Counted from the first letter of the stretch, positions 17,904 to 26,943 are shown. The stretch: 64,000 nucleotides of DNA from JAQIBY01 sp963676165 (GCA_963676165.1 OY781043.1:3876470-3940469), one strand, 5' to 3'. Program-made: numbers and translations. Notes: generated by a model not told the origin, from the letters alone.

Positions 17904-18905
17904 ATGGAAATGCACGAAATACAGAAACTATTTCAACGCTTTGAAAACAGAAATGTCATTATCATTGGTGATGTAATGATTGATTCATACATGTGGGGAA
18001 AGGTGAACAGAATTAGTCCTGAGGCACCTATCCCTGTGGTTTCTGTCAATGGCAAAGAAAACAGACTTGGAGGAGCATCCAATGTGGCTTTGAATATTAA
18101 GTCATTGGGTGCTAATCCAATCATGTGTTCTGTAGTTGGTGATGATGAATATGCGGCTGAATTTCTCAGATTGATGGAAGAGAAAAATATGCCTTCTGAT
18201 GGTATTCTTCATAGTCCACGACGTCGTACTTCTGTAAAAACACGTGTTATAAGCCAGTCTCAGCACTTGCTTCGTGTCGATGAAGAAGATGTGGATAGCT
18301 TAGATGCTGAAACTGAAATTCAGCTAAAAATGCAGTTTGATCGCTTAATGGAGCAGTACAAACCTGATGCAATTATTTTTGAAGATTATGACAAAGGGGT
18401 CATTACTCCCGGAATCATTACTCACGTAGTTAATCGTGCAAATGATGTTGGAATCATTACTACTGTCGATCCGAAAAAGCGTCAGTTTATGGATTACCAT
18501 GGAGTAAGTCTCTTTAAGCCAAACTATAAGGAAATGAAAGATGGATTGCAGACTGAATTTCAGAAAGATAATTTGCCGGCTATTAAAGGGCTTACAGAGA
18601 AACTTATGCACGAAAAGCAAATTGATAGTGTTTTGCTAACAATGGCTGAAGCTGGTGTTGTAATTACAAACCGTGAGTCGTTTGAGCATATTCCTGCAGA
18701 AATCCGTAATATTGCTGATGTTTCTGGTGCAGGTGATACTGTTATAGCAACAGCTACCTTGTGTTTATGTGCAAATTGCTCATTATACGATGTTGCTTTC
18801 ATTTCCAATATGGCAGGAGGACTTGTCTGTGAATATTCAGGTGTTGTGCCTATTGATCGCCAAGAGTTAATGGACGAGCTTGAGGAAAAGTACAAAGCAA
18901 AATAG
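17904..18905 (+). CDS. hldA: D-glycero-beta-D-manno-heptose-7-phosphate kinase
   Basis: 333 residues of the PfkB/ribokinase family, closest to the kinase half of HldE (RfaE). Features are NRISPEAPIPVV and the RLGGASNVALNI sugar-binding loop near the N-terminus, and the DVSGAGDT signature with the catalytic Asp278. It phosphorylates heptose-7-phosphate at C1 on the path to ADP-heptose for LPS inner core. The adenylyltransferase half is absent, so a separate HldC is expected elsewhere. It follows cysN by 18 nt, which puts a lipopolysaccharide gene in the sulfate-activation operon. Confidence 0.85.
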   Translation: MEMHEIQKLFQRFENRNVIIIGDVMIDSYMWGKVNRISPEAPIPVVSVNGKENRLGGASNVALNIKSLGANPIMCSVVGDDEYAAEFLRLMEEKNMPSDGILHSPRRRTSVKTRVISQSQHLLRVDEEDVDSLDAETEIQLKMQFDRLMEQYKPDAIIFEDYDKGVITPGIITHVVNRANDVGIITTVDPKKRQFMDYHGVSLFKPNYKEMKDGLQTEFQKDNLPAIKGLTEKLMHEKQIDSVLLTMAEAGVVITNRESFEHIPAEIRNIADVSGAGDTVIATATLCLCANCSLYDVAFISNMAGGLVCEYSGVVPIDRQELMDELEEKYKAK

Positions 18906-18935
18906 TATTTTGAAAAGCATTTGCAATATTTGAAT

Positions 18936-19052
18936 TATCAAAGCGTATCTGCCATGGATGATGCAGAATTCACGTGACTATTTGCCGGAACTCCATTCTT
19001 GAGAGCAGGTAAAGAAAAATTGCTGCAAACCATTAGTCAGCTGAGTTCCTAA
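18936..19052 (+). pseudogene. Possible queG C-terminal remnant
   Basis: One frame reads a short segment with an in-frame TGA (18975-18977) and a TAA at 19050. The conceptual peptide around the stop, DDAEFT then LFAGTPFLRAGKEKLL, resembles the tail of epoxyqueuosine reductase QueG (an acidic helix, an FxGTP/SP-xxRAG motif, then LL). There is no upstream part of the gene, so it would be the leftover of a deleted gene. Based on recall of the family motif only. Confidence 0.35.
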
Positions 19053-19084
19053 TACGAGTTCTTACGTCAAACTTCCGCTATCTT

Positions 19085-19642
19085 TTAAAATTTCACACAT
19101 AAACCGTATTTAAAAAACATTGATTTCGTATTATAGTATCTTTCAAAAGTATATTCAGAAAAGACACCCACGTGTTTGAAGGGATAGAATGCAATTCCTA
19201 CTCCTCCTCCAAAATAGAAATGATGTTCACGATAAGCTTCGAAGTCAACGGGTGCATCATCAATATATGTTGTATATGCTGGATGAAAATATGTTATTCC
19301 CCCCGCTTTAGAAATCAAGTACACATCGAATCTAAAATCATCAGACTCTACCCAAAATGGCAGAATATGCAAATTGCAATTTGTATAGTATTGTAACCTT
19401 TTACGGATACCCAAAGAAGATGATGAGAAAGCTGTATTAATACCTAGCTCGAGATGCTTATGTAAGCCATAATTTACTCCCAGGTGATAGAACGGATCAT
19501 CAGACATCATGAACTCATTATCTCCTTGCATCATTTTGTGGCTAAGTTCAATGTTCCAACGGTTTTTAATGTAGGATTCCTGCCCTGATAGTTGCATTGC
19601 AACTAATACAATAATCATTGTTATAATGATTTTAGTTTTCAT
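19085..19642 (-). CDS. Small outer-membrane beta-barrel-like protein
   Basis: 185 residues with a Sec signal peptide (residues 1-20, ending SGQ/ES). The mature part has alternating amphipathic strands rich in Tyr, Phe and Gly and ends in KYGLCVKF, with the C-terminal Phe typical of outer-membrane barrels. It starts inside the last codons of the TonB-dependent receptor (11-nt overlap), so the two are translated from one message. No specific function recognised. Confidence 0.7.
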   Translation of the reverse strand: MKTKIIITMIIVLVAMQLSGQESYIKNRWNIELSHKMMQGDNEFMMSDDPFYHLGVNYGLHKHLELGINTAFSSSSLGIRKRLQYYTNCNLHILPFWVESDDFRFDVYLISKAGGITYFHPAYTTYIDDAPVDFEAYREHHFYFGGGVGIAFYPFKHVGVFSEYTFERYYNTKSMFFKYGLCVKF

Positions 19643-22025
19643 AATTCAACCAATTTTTAAATGATAGATTTTTGAATTTACTTGTAACATCTTCTTTGCC
19701 AAAATATACTTTATATGATACCCCCGGTATGATTGGGAAAATGCTCATTTGGTACATGTCGTAATGAATGAATTTATCATAATTATGGGGTGTCGATGGT
19801 CCGTCATTATTGTTGTAATAGTAATAGTTTGGATTGTGTCTGTTGTAAGCATTGTATAGAGAGAAAGTCCATTCACATGGTAATTTGCGTTTTTTAGTCA
19901 ATGTTTTGTAAGTAAATCCTATATCCAATCGGTGAAAAGCTTTCATTTGTTCGCTGTTTCGTTCACCATAGATGAAGGCCTCGTAATAATTATATCCATC
20001 TTCATGATTGGGGTCAAGTATCATTTGTCTGCCAATGACCGGAGTGTATGGTAAGCCTGATTGATAACACCATGCAGCACTAAAAGTCCATTTTTCATTT
20101 AATTCATAACTTGCGAAAATTGAAAAATCATGTGGTCGATTAAATTCATACACGTATGCATCTCCATTGTTGATGTTCTCAAATTGACGGGTTGCATGAC
20201 TTAAATGGTAGGATAGAATTCCTGTAAACCGACCATAATTCTTTTTTAACATCAGCTCAATACCCTGAACAGTACCAATTCCGTTTGTTTCAACAATATT
20301 TTGCCAATTCTCAAGACTTTTAGCATCAATATGAACAGGCTTTGCTGAAATCAGATCAGACATGTCTTTATGATATGCCCCAATACTAAAAGCAAACATA
20401 TTGTTGTGAAAGTTTTTACTCCAGGATACAGAGTATTGTTTTGATTTGGAAACAGGAATACCTTTAGATGCCGGTAGCCATGTTTCATTGACATAGATAA
20501 TACCGGGCGAGAGAAACAAATGAGATGTTTGGCTAACATGCATGTAATCCATGTTAATTAAACCCCATTTTTTCATGTCAAGATTTACGTTTAGCCTTGG
20601 TTCCAATGCAAACTCATTGATGTCTGAGTATGTGTAATTGGTTGCACGTACACCAATATCTGCCTTAAGAAAATTAGATATATCTAATTTGTTTGATACT
20701 GACACTGCATTATTAAGAATTTCATTGGAAACCTTTGAAAAGGAAGAACTTTCACCTTTGATTTTATAATTATATGGCGTGTAATATCCAAATGAAGAAT
20801 GTAGTCCGGCATCAATTCTCCAAACATTAGAAATTCTATATGTCCAATTTGAATTCAGGGAAAGCTTGTCAACACTGGACAAAAATCTTTTTTCATAAGC
20901 ACTGATGGTATCGCTATCGAAGGATTCAAAATCCCTTACCCGATAACGAGTATATGATAAAACGGTACGCCCGAATAGTTTTGAATTTGCAGTATTGTTC
21001 CACGAACCTGCAAGAGCAAAATTCCCCCAGTGGTTTTTTCTATTAAATTCAAGGTTATTTTTGTCATATTCATTTTTCTTACCCAGACTATGTATGTAGT
21101 CATCACCTTGAAAGATATTGAAGTGAAATTTATTTTTATCGTTAGCACTCCATGAAATCTTCATGCTTGCATCATAAAAGCCATAAAATAATATTGCTGG
21201 GTTACCATCGCCAATTGCTGTTAACCCAAACATCAAAGCATCAAAAGCTGTTTTTCTGCCATTAAGAATGTATGTTGTATTTTCTCCAAGTTTCCCTTCC
21301 AGACTCAAATTCAGATCTGTAATTCCAATTCCTAGAGCACCTTTAAATTCCGATGCATTCCCACTACGCTGTGTAATATCAATAATGGATGATAACTTTC
21401 CTCCATATTTGGCTGGGAAACCTCCTTTATAAATTTGTACCTCTTTTATTACATCTGGGTTGAAGACAGACATGATACCGCCGAGGTGATTAACTGATAA
21501 CAATTCAGTATTGTCAAGCAAGTACATGTTTTGTCCAGGATCTCCACCCCTTATGACTAATAAGCTGGACATTTCATTTTGAGTTTGAATTCCCGGAAGT
21601 ATTCTGGTAGCACGTAATACATCAGGCTGACCACCAATTGCGGGTAATTGTTTGATGTCTTTAATGTGCAACTTGGGGGCATTTATGTAATCTCCAATCT
21701 GTGCAGAAACTTCAACCTGCTTCAATTGCTCTATGGATTCTTTTAGGTAAATATTCAGGATTTCATCGTTCTGACTCTTGATATCAACATAGCTTGTTTG
21801 ATATCCGACAAATGAAATTTTCAAAACGGAGGATTGTGTACTAAGCGAAAAATAACCTTGAGTGTTAGTGCATGTACCCACAATACCAATAGAGTCAAAT
21901 ACGTTTGCGCCAATGATCGTTTCTTTTGTTCTGGCATCATACACATAACCCGAAACATGCGTTTGCGCAAAAATGTAAGTCAAACTCAGTAGTGAAATTA
22001 TAATTAAACTGTAAAACTTTTTCAT
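19632..22025 (-). CDS. TonB-dependent outer-membrane receptor
   Basis: 797 residues. Signal peptide to about residue 21, then a carboxypeptidase-D regulatory-like domain (VSGYVYDARTKETIIGANV..., about 22-105). A plug domain follows, with PALGGQPDV-like and VIRGGDPGQNMYLLDNTEL segments (about 120-235), then a large beta-barrel. These receptors import large substrates with TonB energy. The start at 22025 (MKKFYSL) opens with the signal peptide; the 48 extra in-frame codons upstream are in the DUF4249 gene. The upstream DUF4249 lipoprotein is its usual partner; substrate unknown. Confidence 0.9.
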   Translation of the reverse strand: MKKFYSLIIISLLSLTYIFAQTHVSGYVYDARTKETIIGANVFDSIGIVGTCTNTQGYFSLSTQSSVLKISFVGYQTSYVDIKSQNDEILNIYLKESIEQLKQVEVSAQIGDYINAPKLHIKDIKQLPAIGGQPDVLRATRILPGIQTQNEMSSLLVIRGGDPGQNMYLLDNTELLSVNHLGGIMSVFNPDVIKEVQIYKGGFPAKYGGKLSSIIDITQRSGNASEFKGALGIGITDLNLSLEGKLGENTTYILNGRKTAFDALMFGLTAIGDGNPAILFYGFYDASMKISWSANDKNKFHFNIFQGDDYIHSLGKKNEYDKNNLEFNRKNHWGNFALAGSWNNTANSKLFGRTVLSYTRYRVRDFESFDSDTISAYEKRFLSSVDKLSLNSNWTYRISNVWRIDAGLHSSFGYYTPYNYKIKGESSSFSKVSNEILNNAVSVSNKLDISNFLKADIGVRATNYTYSDINEFALEPRLNVNLDMKKWGLINMDYMHVSQTSHLFLSPGIIYVNETWLPASKGIPVSKSKQYSVSWSKNFHNNMFAFSIGAYHKDMSDLISAKPVHIDAKSLENWQNIVETNGIGTVQGIELMLKKNYGRFTGILSYHLSHATRQFENINNGDAYVYEFNRPHDFSIFASYELNEKWTFSAAWCYQSGLPYTPVIGRQMILDPNHEDGYNYYEAFIYGERNSEQMKAFHRLDIGFTYKTLTKKRKLPCEWTFSLYNAYNRHNPNYYYYNNNDGPSTPHNYDKFIHYDMYQMSIFPIIPGVSYKVYFGKEDVTSKFKNLSFKNWLNYEN

Positions 22026-22035
22026 GCCTGCTTTA

Positions 22036-22917
22036 TTAAAAAATCGTATCTGTTTCAAATTCTGAGAATGCACCCATAATGCCATACCCATTTTCAATAT
22101 TTGAGTAAAAATTAAATGGTGCGATATAAGAATTCGTAAAATCCGGATTTCTGCCAACCTCATAAGCACCTATGCTGTTTAGGTAGGTGTAATAATTGCA
22201 ATCTACTGTTCTTAATTTCACCTGAAACGCCCTTGAGGTCACAAGGTTGGAGTAATATATTCTAATTGCTTCAATTTCTTTTTCTAGAAACTCGCCAGAT
22301 TCATTGATATTATCAATTGTAGCAATAGGTCTATAGTCCTCTTCCAAAATATAAACAGTATCTACAGAATATGAATCCTCAGGATTATCCAAATCTACAG
22401 AATAACGAGGCTCCTTTGAATAAGCTCTTATATAAACTACCCCATAAAATGCTAAATCAGAATCATTTTTAATCTTGACATGTACCAAAGGTGATGCAAC
22501 TCCTTCGTCATCAACGTAGCCAAATGGTTCAACATCTGCATCAATTATTTCTATTGGTTCTGGAACAACACAGGAAGAGCTTACAATATCTTTGTCCGGT
22601 ACAGTTACTGTTAGATTAAAGGTATCATTTACCTGTGCAATGTAATCTGAAACATACACCCCATTACTTTGATGAGTAAAACTGATATTATCCCAATCCT
22701 GATTAGACATCTTGATCTTAGCATTCTCAATGGTTTTAAGAGGATTTGCATTTAGTTCATCAGTGTATGCCAGATACACTTTCACTGAATCGCCTGCTGA
22801 AATAAGTGTGTTGACTGTCACTTTGTTTTCAAACTCAGGGAATTCATCTTGCACGAGTTCACGGCAAGACGAGAATAGTATCCCTAATAGAATTATAAAG
22901 AAAATAATATGCTTCAT
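22036..22917 (-). CDS. DUF4249 family lipoprotein
   Basis: 293 residues with a lipoprotein signal peptide (lipobox FSSC, Cys18) followed by the DUF4249 pattern: VNTLISAGDSVKVYLAYT near the N-terminus, then Ig-like beta-sandwich sequence and a C-terminal NPDFTNSYIAPFNFYSNIENGYGIMGAF-type region (listed as features, not as one match). DUF4249 genes commonly precede TonB-dependent receptors of this type in Bacteroidota. It is the first gene of a three-gene operon, 10 nt before the receptor. Confidence 0.85.
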   Translation of the reverse strand: MKHIIFFIILLGILFSSCRELVQDEFPEFENKVTVNTLISAGDSVKVYLAYTDELNANPLKTIENAKIKMSNQDWDNISFTHQSNGVYVSDYIAQVNDTFNLTVTVPDKDIVSSSCVVPEPIEIIDADVEPFGYVDDEGVASPLVHVKIKNDSDLAFYGVVYIRAYSKEPRYSVDLDNPEDSYSVDTVYILEEDYRPIATIDNINESGEFLEKEIEAIRIYYSNLVTSRAFQVKLRTVDCNYYTYLNSIGAYEVGRNPDFTNSYIAPFNFYSNIENGYGIMGAFSEFETDTIF

Positions 22918-23387
22918 ATACCAATAATTATTTAGTTATCATGTTTTTTGACTTATAAATAGTGCTTGTTCTGTACTAAACAAAGTTAATAAAAGAAAAA
23001 CAGTAAAGTTGTAATATTTATAAGATTCTGTACTAGCAAAAAAATGCAGTATTGTATTAAATCAAAAAACCGATAAAATCACTATTTTTTAATAGTATTT
23101 TCATTCATTCACGTTTCAAAACATAGAAATAGTTTGTGGTGAAATGCAAATAAGTATTAGGTATATAATAGATTGTGTTTTAATTAGTAATAAAAGATAT
23201 TGTTTTTACAAGATTTATTGGTTTGATGTATATGCATTTAAGTATAATTAAATAACTTTTATGTAATATGTTGTTATTATTTAGTTGGCTTTTGTGTGTA
23301 TTTGAGGATAGATGAGAATAATGGACTCTATTTAACGTGAATTTTATCTAAGCAAGGTTAGAAAGTCTTGATTTATCAACGACTTTT
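22918..23387. other. AT-rich intergenic region beside IS remnant
   Basis: About 470 bp, strongly AT-rich, without a convincing gene. Near its left end a minus-strand TAACTTTG box (22981-22988) fits the TAnnTTTG -7 consensus and could start the DUF4249 operon with a leader of about 55 nt. Its right end adjoins the decayed transposase, and about 23330-23387 probably still belongs to the insertion. I could not find its terminal inverted repeats. Confidence 0.5.
22981..22988 (-). promoter_or_regulatory. Promoter -7 box of DUF4249/TonB operon
   Basis: On the minus strand this reads TAACTTTG, matching TAnnTTTG, 64 nt upstream of the ATG at 22917. The -33 box is not clear. Confidence 0.45.
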
Positions 23388-24062
23388 TCAATATTTAGCG
23401 AAGGTTTTTTGTCAAGAAATGAGATTAGATAGAAAATTTTCAAAGCTTCTGTGTCTTGTATGTTCAATTTGACAAATATTCTAAAGTTCTTCATTAACTG
23501 TCTCAGTAATAGCTCATTTTCTAAGAAGTATTTTGTCTTGGATTAACATTAGAGAGTTTTTCATGTTTTTTCTAATCTTTGTGATTAAGTGAATTCCATC
23601 GATAAAAAGATTATCAAAAAGACTTTTAGAGATATATCCTTTATCTGCGATGAGTTTTCCAAATATCTTATTATGAAAATTCTTATTTTTAAGAGGATAC
23701 CTATTATCAACATTCCCCTGCGTAAAAAGAAAATCTAAGATTTCTCCCTTATCATTAATAACCAGATGTAATTTGAATCCATAAAACCAACCCTTTGAGC
23801 ACTGTCCTTTTGTTGCAACACCTTTAAAGGTTTTGTGTTGTTTCTCTCTTCGTATATGACAAACTCTTAATGGTGTTGAGTCAATAAATGATACTCCAGT
23901 ACATTGTCCCAGACAACAAAATTCAAGAAACAAAGTCATCAGAATAAGACCCTTTTTCTCCAACTCTATAAATCGATTGTATGAAACACTTATTGGGAAC
24001 TCTGATTGCATGTGTTTCTGCACATGTTCCAAATAAAAATGATTGCTGAAAAGATTCATCAA
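23388..24062 (-). pseudogene. IS982-family transposase remnant
   Basis: The longest frame (23514-24062) encodes 182 residues with IS982-type motifs: SFIDSTPLRVC (first catalytic Asp), HKTFKGVA, GWFYGFKLHLVINDKGE (second region) and ADKGYIS. The N-terminal ~80-100 residues of a full transposase (~290) are missing, cut next to the ispD 3' end. Beyond the TGA at 23514 the same frame continues as recognisable family sequence (AITETVNEEL, then NICQIEHTRHRSFENFLSNLIS) interrupted by TGA, TAG and TGA codons. So the element is truncated and inactivated by nonsense mutations. Confidence 0.85.
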
Positions 24063-24088
24063 TAAATGTTAAGAAAGAAGATTCTGAA

Positions 24089-24787
24089 TTATTCTGTTAG
24101 CAAAGCTTCAAGCACACTAAAATCTTCAGGTTGTGTGAGTTTGATGTTCCAAGGGTCATCCTCAACAAATGCAACTTCTGTGTCTGGAATAAATGCTTTA
24201 ACGATGCTTACATCGTCAGTGAAATCCGCCTTACTTTGCGAAGATTTGATACGATATGCATCCCGTATGACAGAAAACCAAAATGCTTGAGGAGTATGTG
24301 CTTTAACCAAGTGGTCACGCGATTTTATTCCAGCAAAATTACCCTGTAGATCTGTTTCGTAAATTGTGTCACTTAATTTACTAACAGGGACAGCAATAGC
24401 ATGATGATTCAATGCTGAAAGCAATTTGTACACTGTCTTTATTTTTACATTAGGACGGGCTGCATCGTGAAAAAGTAACTTGGCTTCTTCTCCATCCTTC
24501 ATTAAGTTGTTTTGAATGAAATCAATTGCATTCCATGTGGAGCCGTTGCGGCTGTTATCACCAGCAATAATATGAATTTGTGTATGCCCTGAGTCGATTT
24601 TGGGTACTTGCTCAAAGTAGTCAGGATGGCAAACAATTAAAATGTGTTGAAATGATTCTGATTGGATAAACTTTTCAATGGAATATTGAATCACAGGCTT
24701 ACCTGCCAAAGTCATGAACTGCTTTGGCATTTCAATTTTCATACGACGTCCTATCCCGCCTGCTAGGATGATACCGATAGATGTCAT
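24089..24787 (-). CDS. ispD: 2-C-methyl-D-erythritol 4-phosphate cytidylyltransferase (IspD)
   Basis: 232 residues of the IspD/TarI cytidylyltransferase family. It contains the N-terminal CTP-binding loop LAGGIGRRM with PKQF, the HDAARP motif, AHTPQAF, FTDDVS and the C-terminal NIKLTQPEDF motif. IspD makes CDP-methylerythritol in the MEP isoprenoid pathway. The related TarI/CDP-ribitol enzymes cannot be fully excluded. No other MEP genes are nearby. A terminator for gcvH lies just upstream and the IS remnant directly downstream. Confidence 0.78.
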   Translation of the reverse strand: MTSIGIILAGGIGRRMKIEMPKQFMTLAGKPVIQYSIEKFIQSESFQHILIVCHPDYFEQVPKIDSGHTQIHIIAGDNSRNGSTWNAIDFIQNNLMKDGEEAKLLFHDAARPNVKIKTVYKLLSALNHHAIAVPVSKLSDTIYETDLQGNFAGIKSRDHLVKAHTPQAFWFSVIRDAYRIKSSQSKADFTDDVSIVKAFIPDTEVAFVEDDPWNIKLTQPEDFSVLEALLTE

Positions 24788-24794
24788 AAAAAGA

Positions 24795-24825
24795 AAAACA
24801 GCATCACATGAGATGATGCTGTTTT
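24795..24825 (-). terminator. Rho-independent terminator after gcvH
   Basis: A perfect 12-bp stem (24795-24806 with 24814-24825, core CAGCATCA/TGATGCTG) and a 7-nt loop. On the minus strand the stem is followed by a T-rich run, placing it between gcvH and ispD. Confidence 0.85.
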
Positions 24826-24833
24826 AAAATGTT

Positions 24834-25208
24834 TTATAATGATGCTTTATAAGCTTCAGCATCCATCAAATCTTCAAGTTCTGAAGCATCTGAAATTTTA
24901 ATTTTAACAATCCAACCGTCTCCGTAAGGATCTTTGTTTACTAAGTCTGGAGTATCTTCAAGTTTTTCGTTGAATTCCAAAACTTCACCACTTACTGGCA
25001 TATAAATGTCAGATACAGTTTTAACAGCTTCAATGCTACCAAATGCTTCTTCTTTATCAAGCGTTTCGCCTTCAGTTTCTACTTCAACAAAAACAACATC
25101 ACCAAGTTGCTCTTGAGCGTGAGCTGATACACCAATAAATGCTTCGTCACCTTCTACGCGAATCCATTCGTGAGATTTTGTGTACTTGTAATTTTCTTTG
25201 ATTTCCAT
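24834..25208 (-). CDS. gcvH: Glycine cleavage system H protein
   Basis: 124 residues, normal for GcvH. It carries the lipoyl arm shuttled between the P, T and L proteins of glycine cleavage. The lipoylation site is Lys63 in SIEAVKTVSD, and the N-terminal YKYTKSHEWI motif is typical. The start at 25208 (MEIKENYKY) is preferred over a frame extension to 25310 that runs through the promoter. A promoter-like pair lies at 25243-25275 and a terminator follows. No gcvT/P nearby. Confidence 0.95.
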   Translation of the reverse strand: MEIKENYKYTKSHEWIRVEGDEAFIGVSAHAQEQLGDVVFVEVETEGETLDKEEAFGSIEAVKTVSDIYMPVSGEVLEFNEKLEDTPDLVNKDPYGDGWIVKIKISDASELEDLMDAEAYKASL

Positions 25209-25541
25209 TGCTACAATATTTAATGATTGACAATTCTTTGAGCAAAAGTAAGAAAAAGATTCATATTTTTTACAATTTTCAGATATCGCTAATATGTTTT
25301 TTATCATCATTTTATGAATTATTCAAATCCAGTATCTTTAACTTTTGCATTTATCTTTCAGGATGTTTGACAGAAAAACCCACAAACTATTCTATCTCTG
25401 GGACCCATTCAAGTGAATTTCGTTAATGAATGAGTTGCTTTGTAAAATCAGAGATATTCATTTTACACATCAAACTTTTTTCTATATCTTTACATAAATG
25501 CGGCAAGCTTTTTGATTAAGCATGTGAAAAAACTGAAAATT
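25209..25541. other. Intergenic region with divergent promoters
   Basis: Between gcvH and the beta-helix lipoprotein. On the plus strand a TATCTTTA box (25485-25492) is one base off the TAnnTTTG consensus, 49 nt before the downstream ATG. Nothing else gene-like was found. Confidence 0.45.
25243..25275 (-). promoter_or_regulatory. gcvH promoter
   Basis: Minus strand: TTG (25273-25275), 22-nt spacer, TACTTTTG (25243-25250), fitting the Bacteroidota TTG/TAnnTTTG promoter. Confidence 0.5.
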
Positions 25542-26600
25542 ATGAAATCAAAACTTTATCTTTTACCTCTCTTTTTGGGCTTGGCTTTTCTGCTTTCTTG
25601 CGGTGAGGATCCTATTGACCAAACTGAAATTGTTGAAGTAAATAATAACATTACAGAAGCTACAACTTGGTCAGGTGGAAGCATTTATGTCATCAATAAA
25701 TACGATTTTTATGTAGATGCTGATTTGACCATTATGCCAGGGGCAATCATTAAATTCACTGAAACCGGAGCAAATATGACCATTGGTTCAGGTGGTAGCA
25801 TAACTGCTAATGGAGAAGCGTCTAACCCTATTATTTTTACTTCTTATGCGGATGATTCCAAAGGTGGTGATACCAACGATGATGGTAGCAGTACTGCTTC
25901 TGCAGGTGATTGGGGATTGATTGATGTGGGTGCTGAAAATGCAGAATTTACCTATTGTGAGTTCTATTATGGTGGGCTAGGTAATGGCTCAACCATTGAG
26001 TATGGTTCAAATTCTCAAGGATTTGTGTCCAATTGTTTGTTTAAACACAATCTCGGAGGTCCAAGTGGAAATTATTTCTTTGGTGTACTGCATTCTGAAG
26101 CAAATCCAGACAACTTTTCAGTGACAAATACACGGTTTGAAAACAATACGCTGCCTTTGTCAATTAATGCAGATATAAGCATAGATGGATCCAATGTTTT
26201 CAGTGAGAATCAATATCAAGGAATTTTTGTGGATGGAACTGTAAACGATACAACAAATTGGGGCGAAACCAATGTGGCATTTGTTTATACAGGACAAAAT
26301 TTTCAAATTAATGATGGTGCAAAACTGAACTTAGAAACAGGTGTTGTCATCAAATTTGTTTCAAACTCTGAAATGTACCTTTATAACGGAATAAATAATT
26401 TGTCTTCTAATTATAATGACCCCAGCGAGGTAAATTACACGTCATTTAATGATGATACAATGGGTGGGGACTCAAATGGAGATGGTAATGCAAGCACTCC
26501 AACAGTAGGAGATTGGTATGGTATTGATGTTGACCCTTACAATCGTGCCAATTATGCAGATTGGGAAAATATACATTACGATTCCGGATCAGTCAGTTAA
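25542..26600 (+). CDS. Beta-helix-like lipoprotein
   Basis: 352 residues. Lipoprotein signal peptide (hydrophobic residues 4-17, lipobox LLSC, Cys20). The mature part has repeated beta turns of the right-handed parallel beta-helix kind: NNITEATTW, DLTIMPGAIIKFTETGANMTIGS, PIIFTSYADD, and again GAKLNLETGVVIKFVSNSEM later. Two Asp-rich loops (GGDTNDDGS, GGDSNGDGN) look like Ca-binding turns. The ATG at 25542 is preferred to one 10 codons upstream because it directly precedes the signal peptide. A cell-surface role is likely; ligand unknown. Confidence 0.75.
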   Translation: MKSKLYLLPLFLGLAFLLSCGEDPIDQTEIVEVNNNITEATTWSGGSIYVINKYDFYVDADLTIMPGAIIKFTETGANMTIGSGGSITANGEASNPIIFTSYADDSKGGDTNDDGSSTASAGDWGLIDVGAENAEFTYCEFYYGGLGNGSTIEYGSNSQGFVSNCLFKHNLGGPSGNYFFGVLHSEANPDNFSVTNTRFENNTLPLSINADISIDGSNVFSENQYQGIFVDGTVNDTTNWGETNVAFVYTGQNFQINDGAKLNLETGVVIKFVSNSEMYLYNGINNLSSNYNDPSEVNYTSFNDDTMGGDSNGDGNASTPTVGDWYGIDVDPYNRANYADWENIHYDSGSVS

Positions 26601-26621
26601 ACAAAACTCAGATTAAAAAAT

Positions 26622-26658
26622 AAATAGCAGCTTGATTTCAGGCTGCTATTTGTTTTTA
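26622..26658 (+). terminator. Rho-independent terminator
   Basis: AAATAGCAGC (26622-26631) pairs with GCTGCTATTT (26642-26651), 10-nt loop, followed by GTTTTTA. It follows the beta-helix lipoprotein. Confidence 0.8.
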
Positions 26659-26765
26659 GTTGAAACTCTTTTTCTTCACTATCTGTTTTCCTAGTAAAGC
26701 GATACTCCACCCATCATCACTCTTCTATACCTTGCATAGGTTTTTTGACGAGTAAGTTTTAATGG

Positions 26766-26930
26766 AACCTCTACGAGGTTCAGATTTTTAGGCTCTTCAG
26801 GTTTTTACAATAATTCAACTTCTACGAAGTTTTTATGCAATGTACTACCCTTTATAACGAAGAATAGCTCGTAGAGCTTCCATTATTGTAAGCGTAAGTG
26901 CCCCTCTGAATCATCAAACTCGTAGAGCTT
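26766..26930. repeat. Array of four 15-bp palindromes with covarying stems
   Basis: Four units: AACCTCTACGAGGTT (26766-26780), AACTTCTACGAAGTT (26817-26831), TAGCTCGTAGAGCTT (26865-26879) and AAACTCGTAGAGCTT (26916-26930). The first two have perfect 6-bp arms around TAC; the last two are inverted (centre GTA) with 5 of 6 pairs. Arms differ between units, yet pairing is largely kept. Flanks are shared too: TTACAATAAT at 26805-26814 recurs inverted at 26882-26891, and TTTATGCAA follows unit 2 and flanks unit 4 inverted. It fills the gap before dusB and resembles REP/BIME-type repeats. Confidence 0.6.
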
Positions 26931-26943
26931 GCATAAATCCCCA

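Noticed and set aside
22026..22169. N-terminal extension of the TonB receptor
   Set aside because: It lies within the DUF4249 coding region and would place residues before an obvious signal peptide.
25209..25310. Longer GcvH frame
   Set aside because: It crosses the promoter boxes and adds residues absent from GcvH.
26766..26930. Palindrome array considered as a CRISPR array
   Set aside because: Repeats differ in sequence, occur in both orientations, are only 15 bp long and there are no cas genes in the window.
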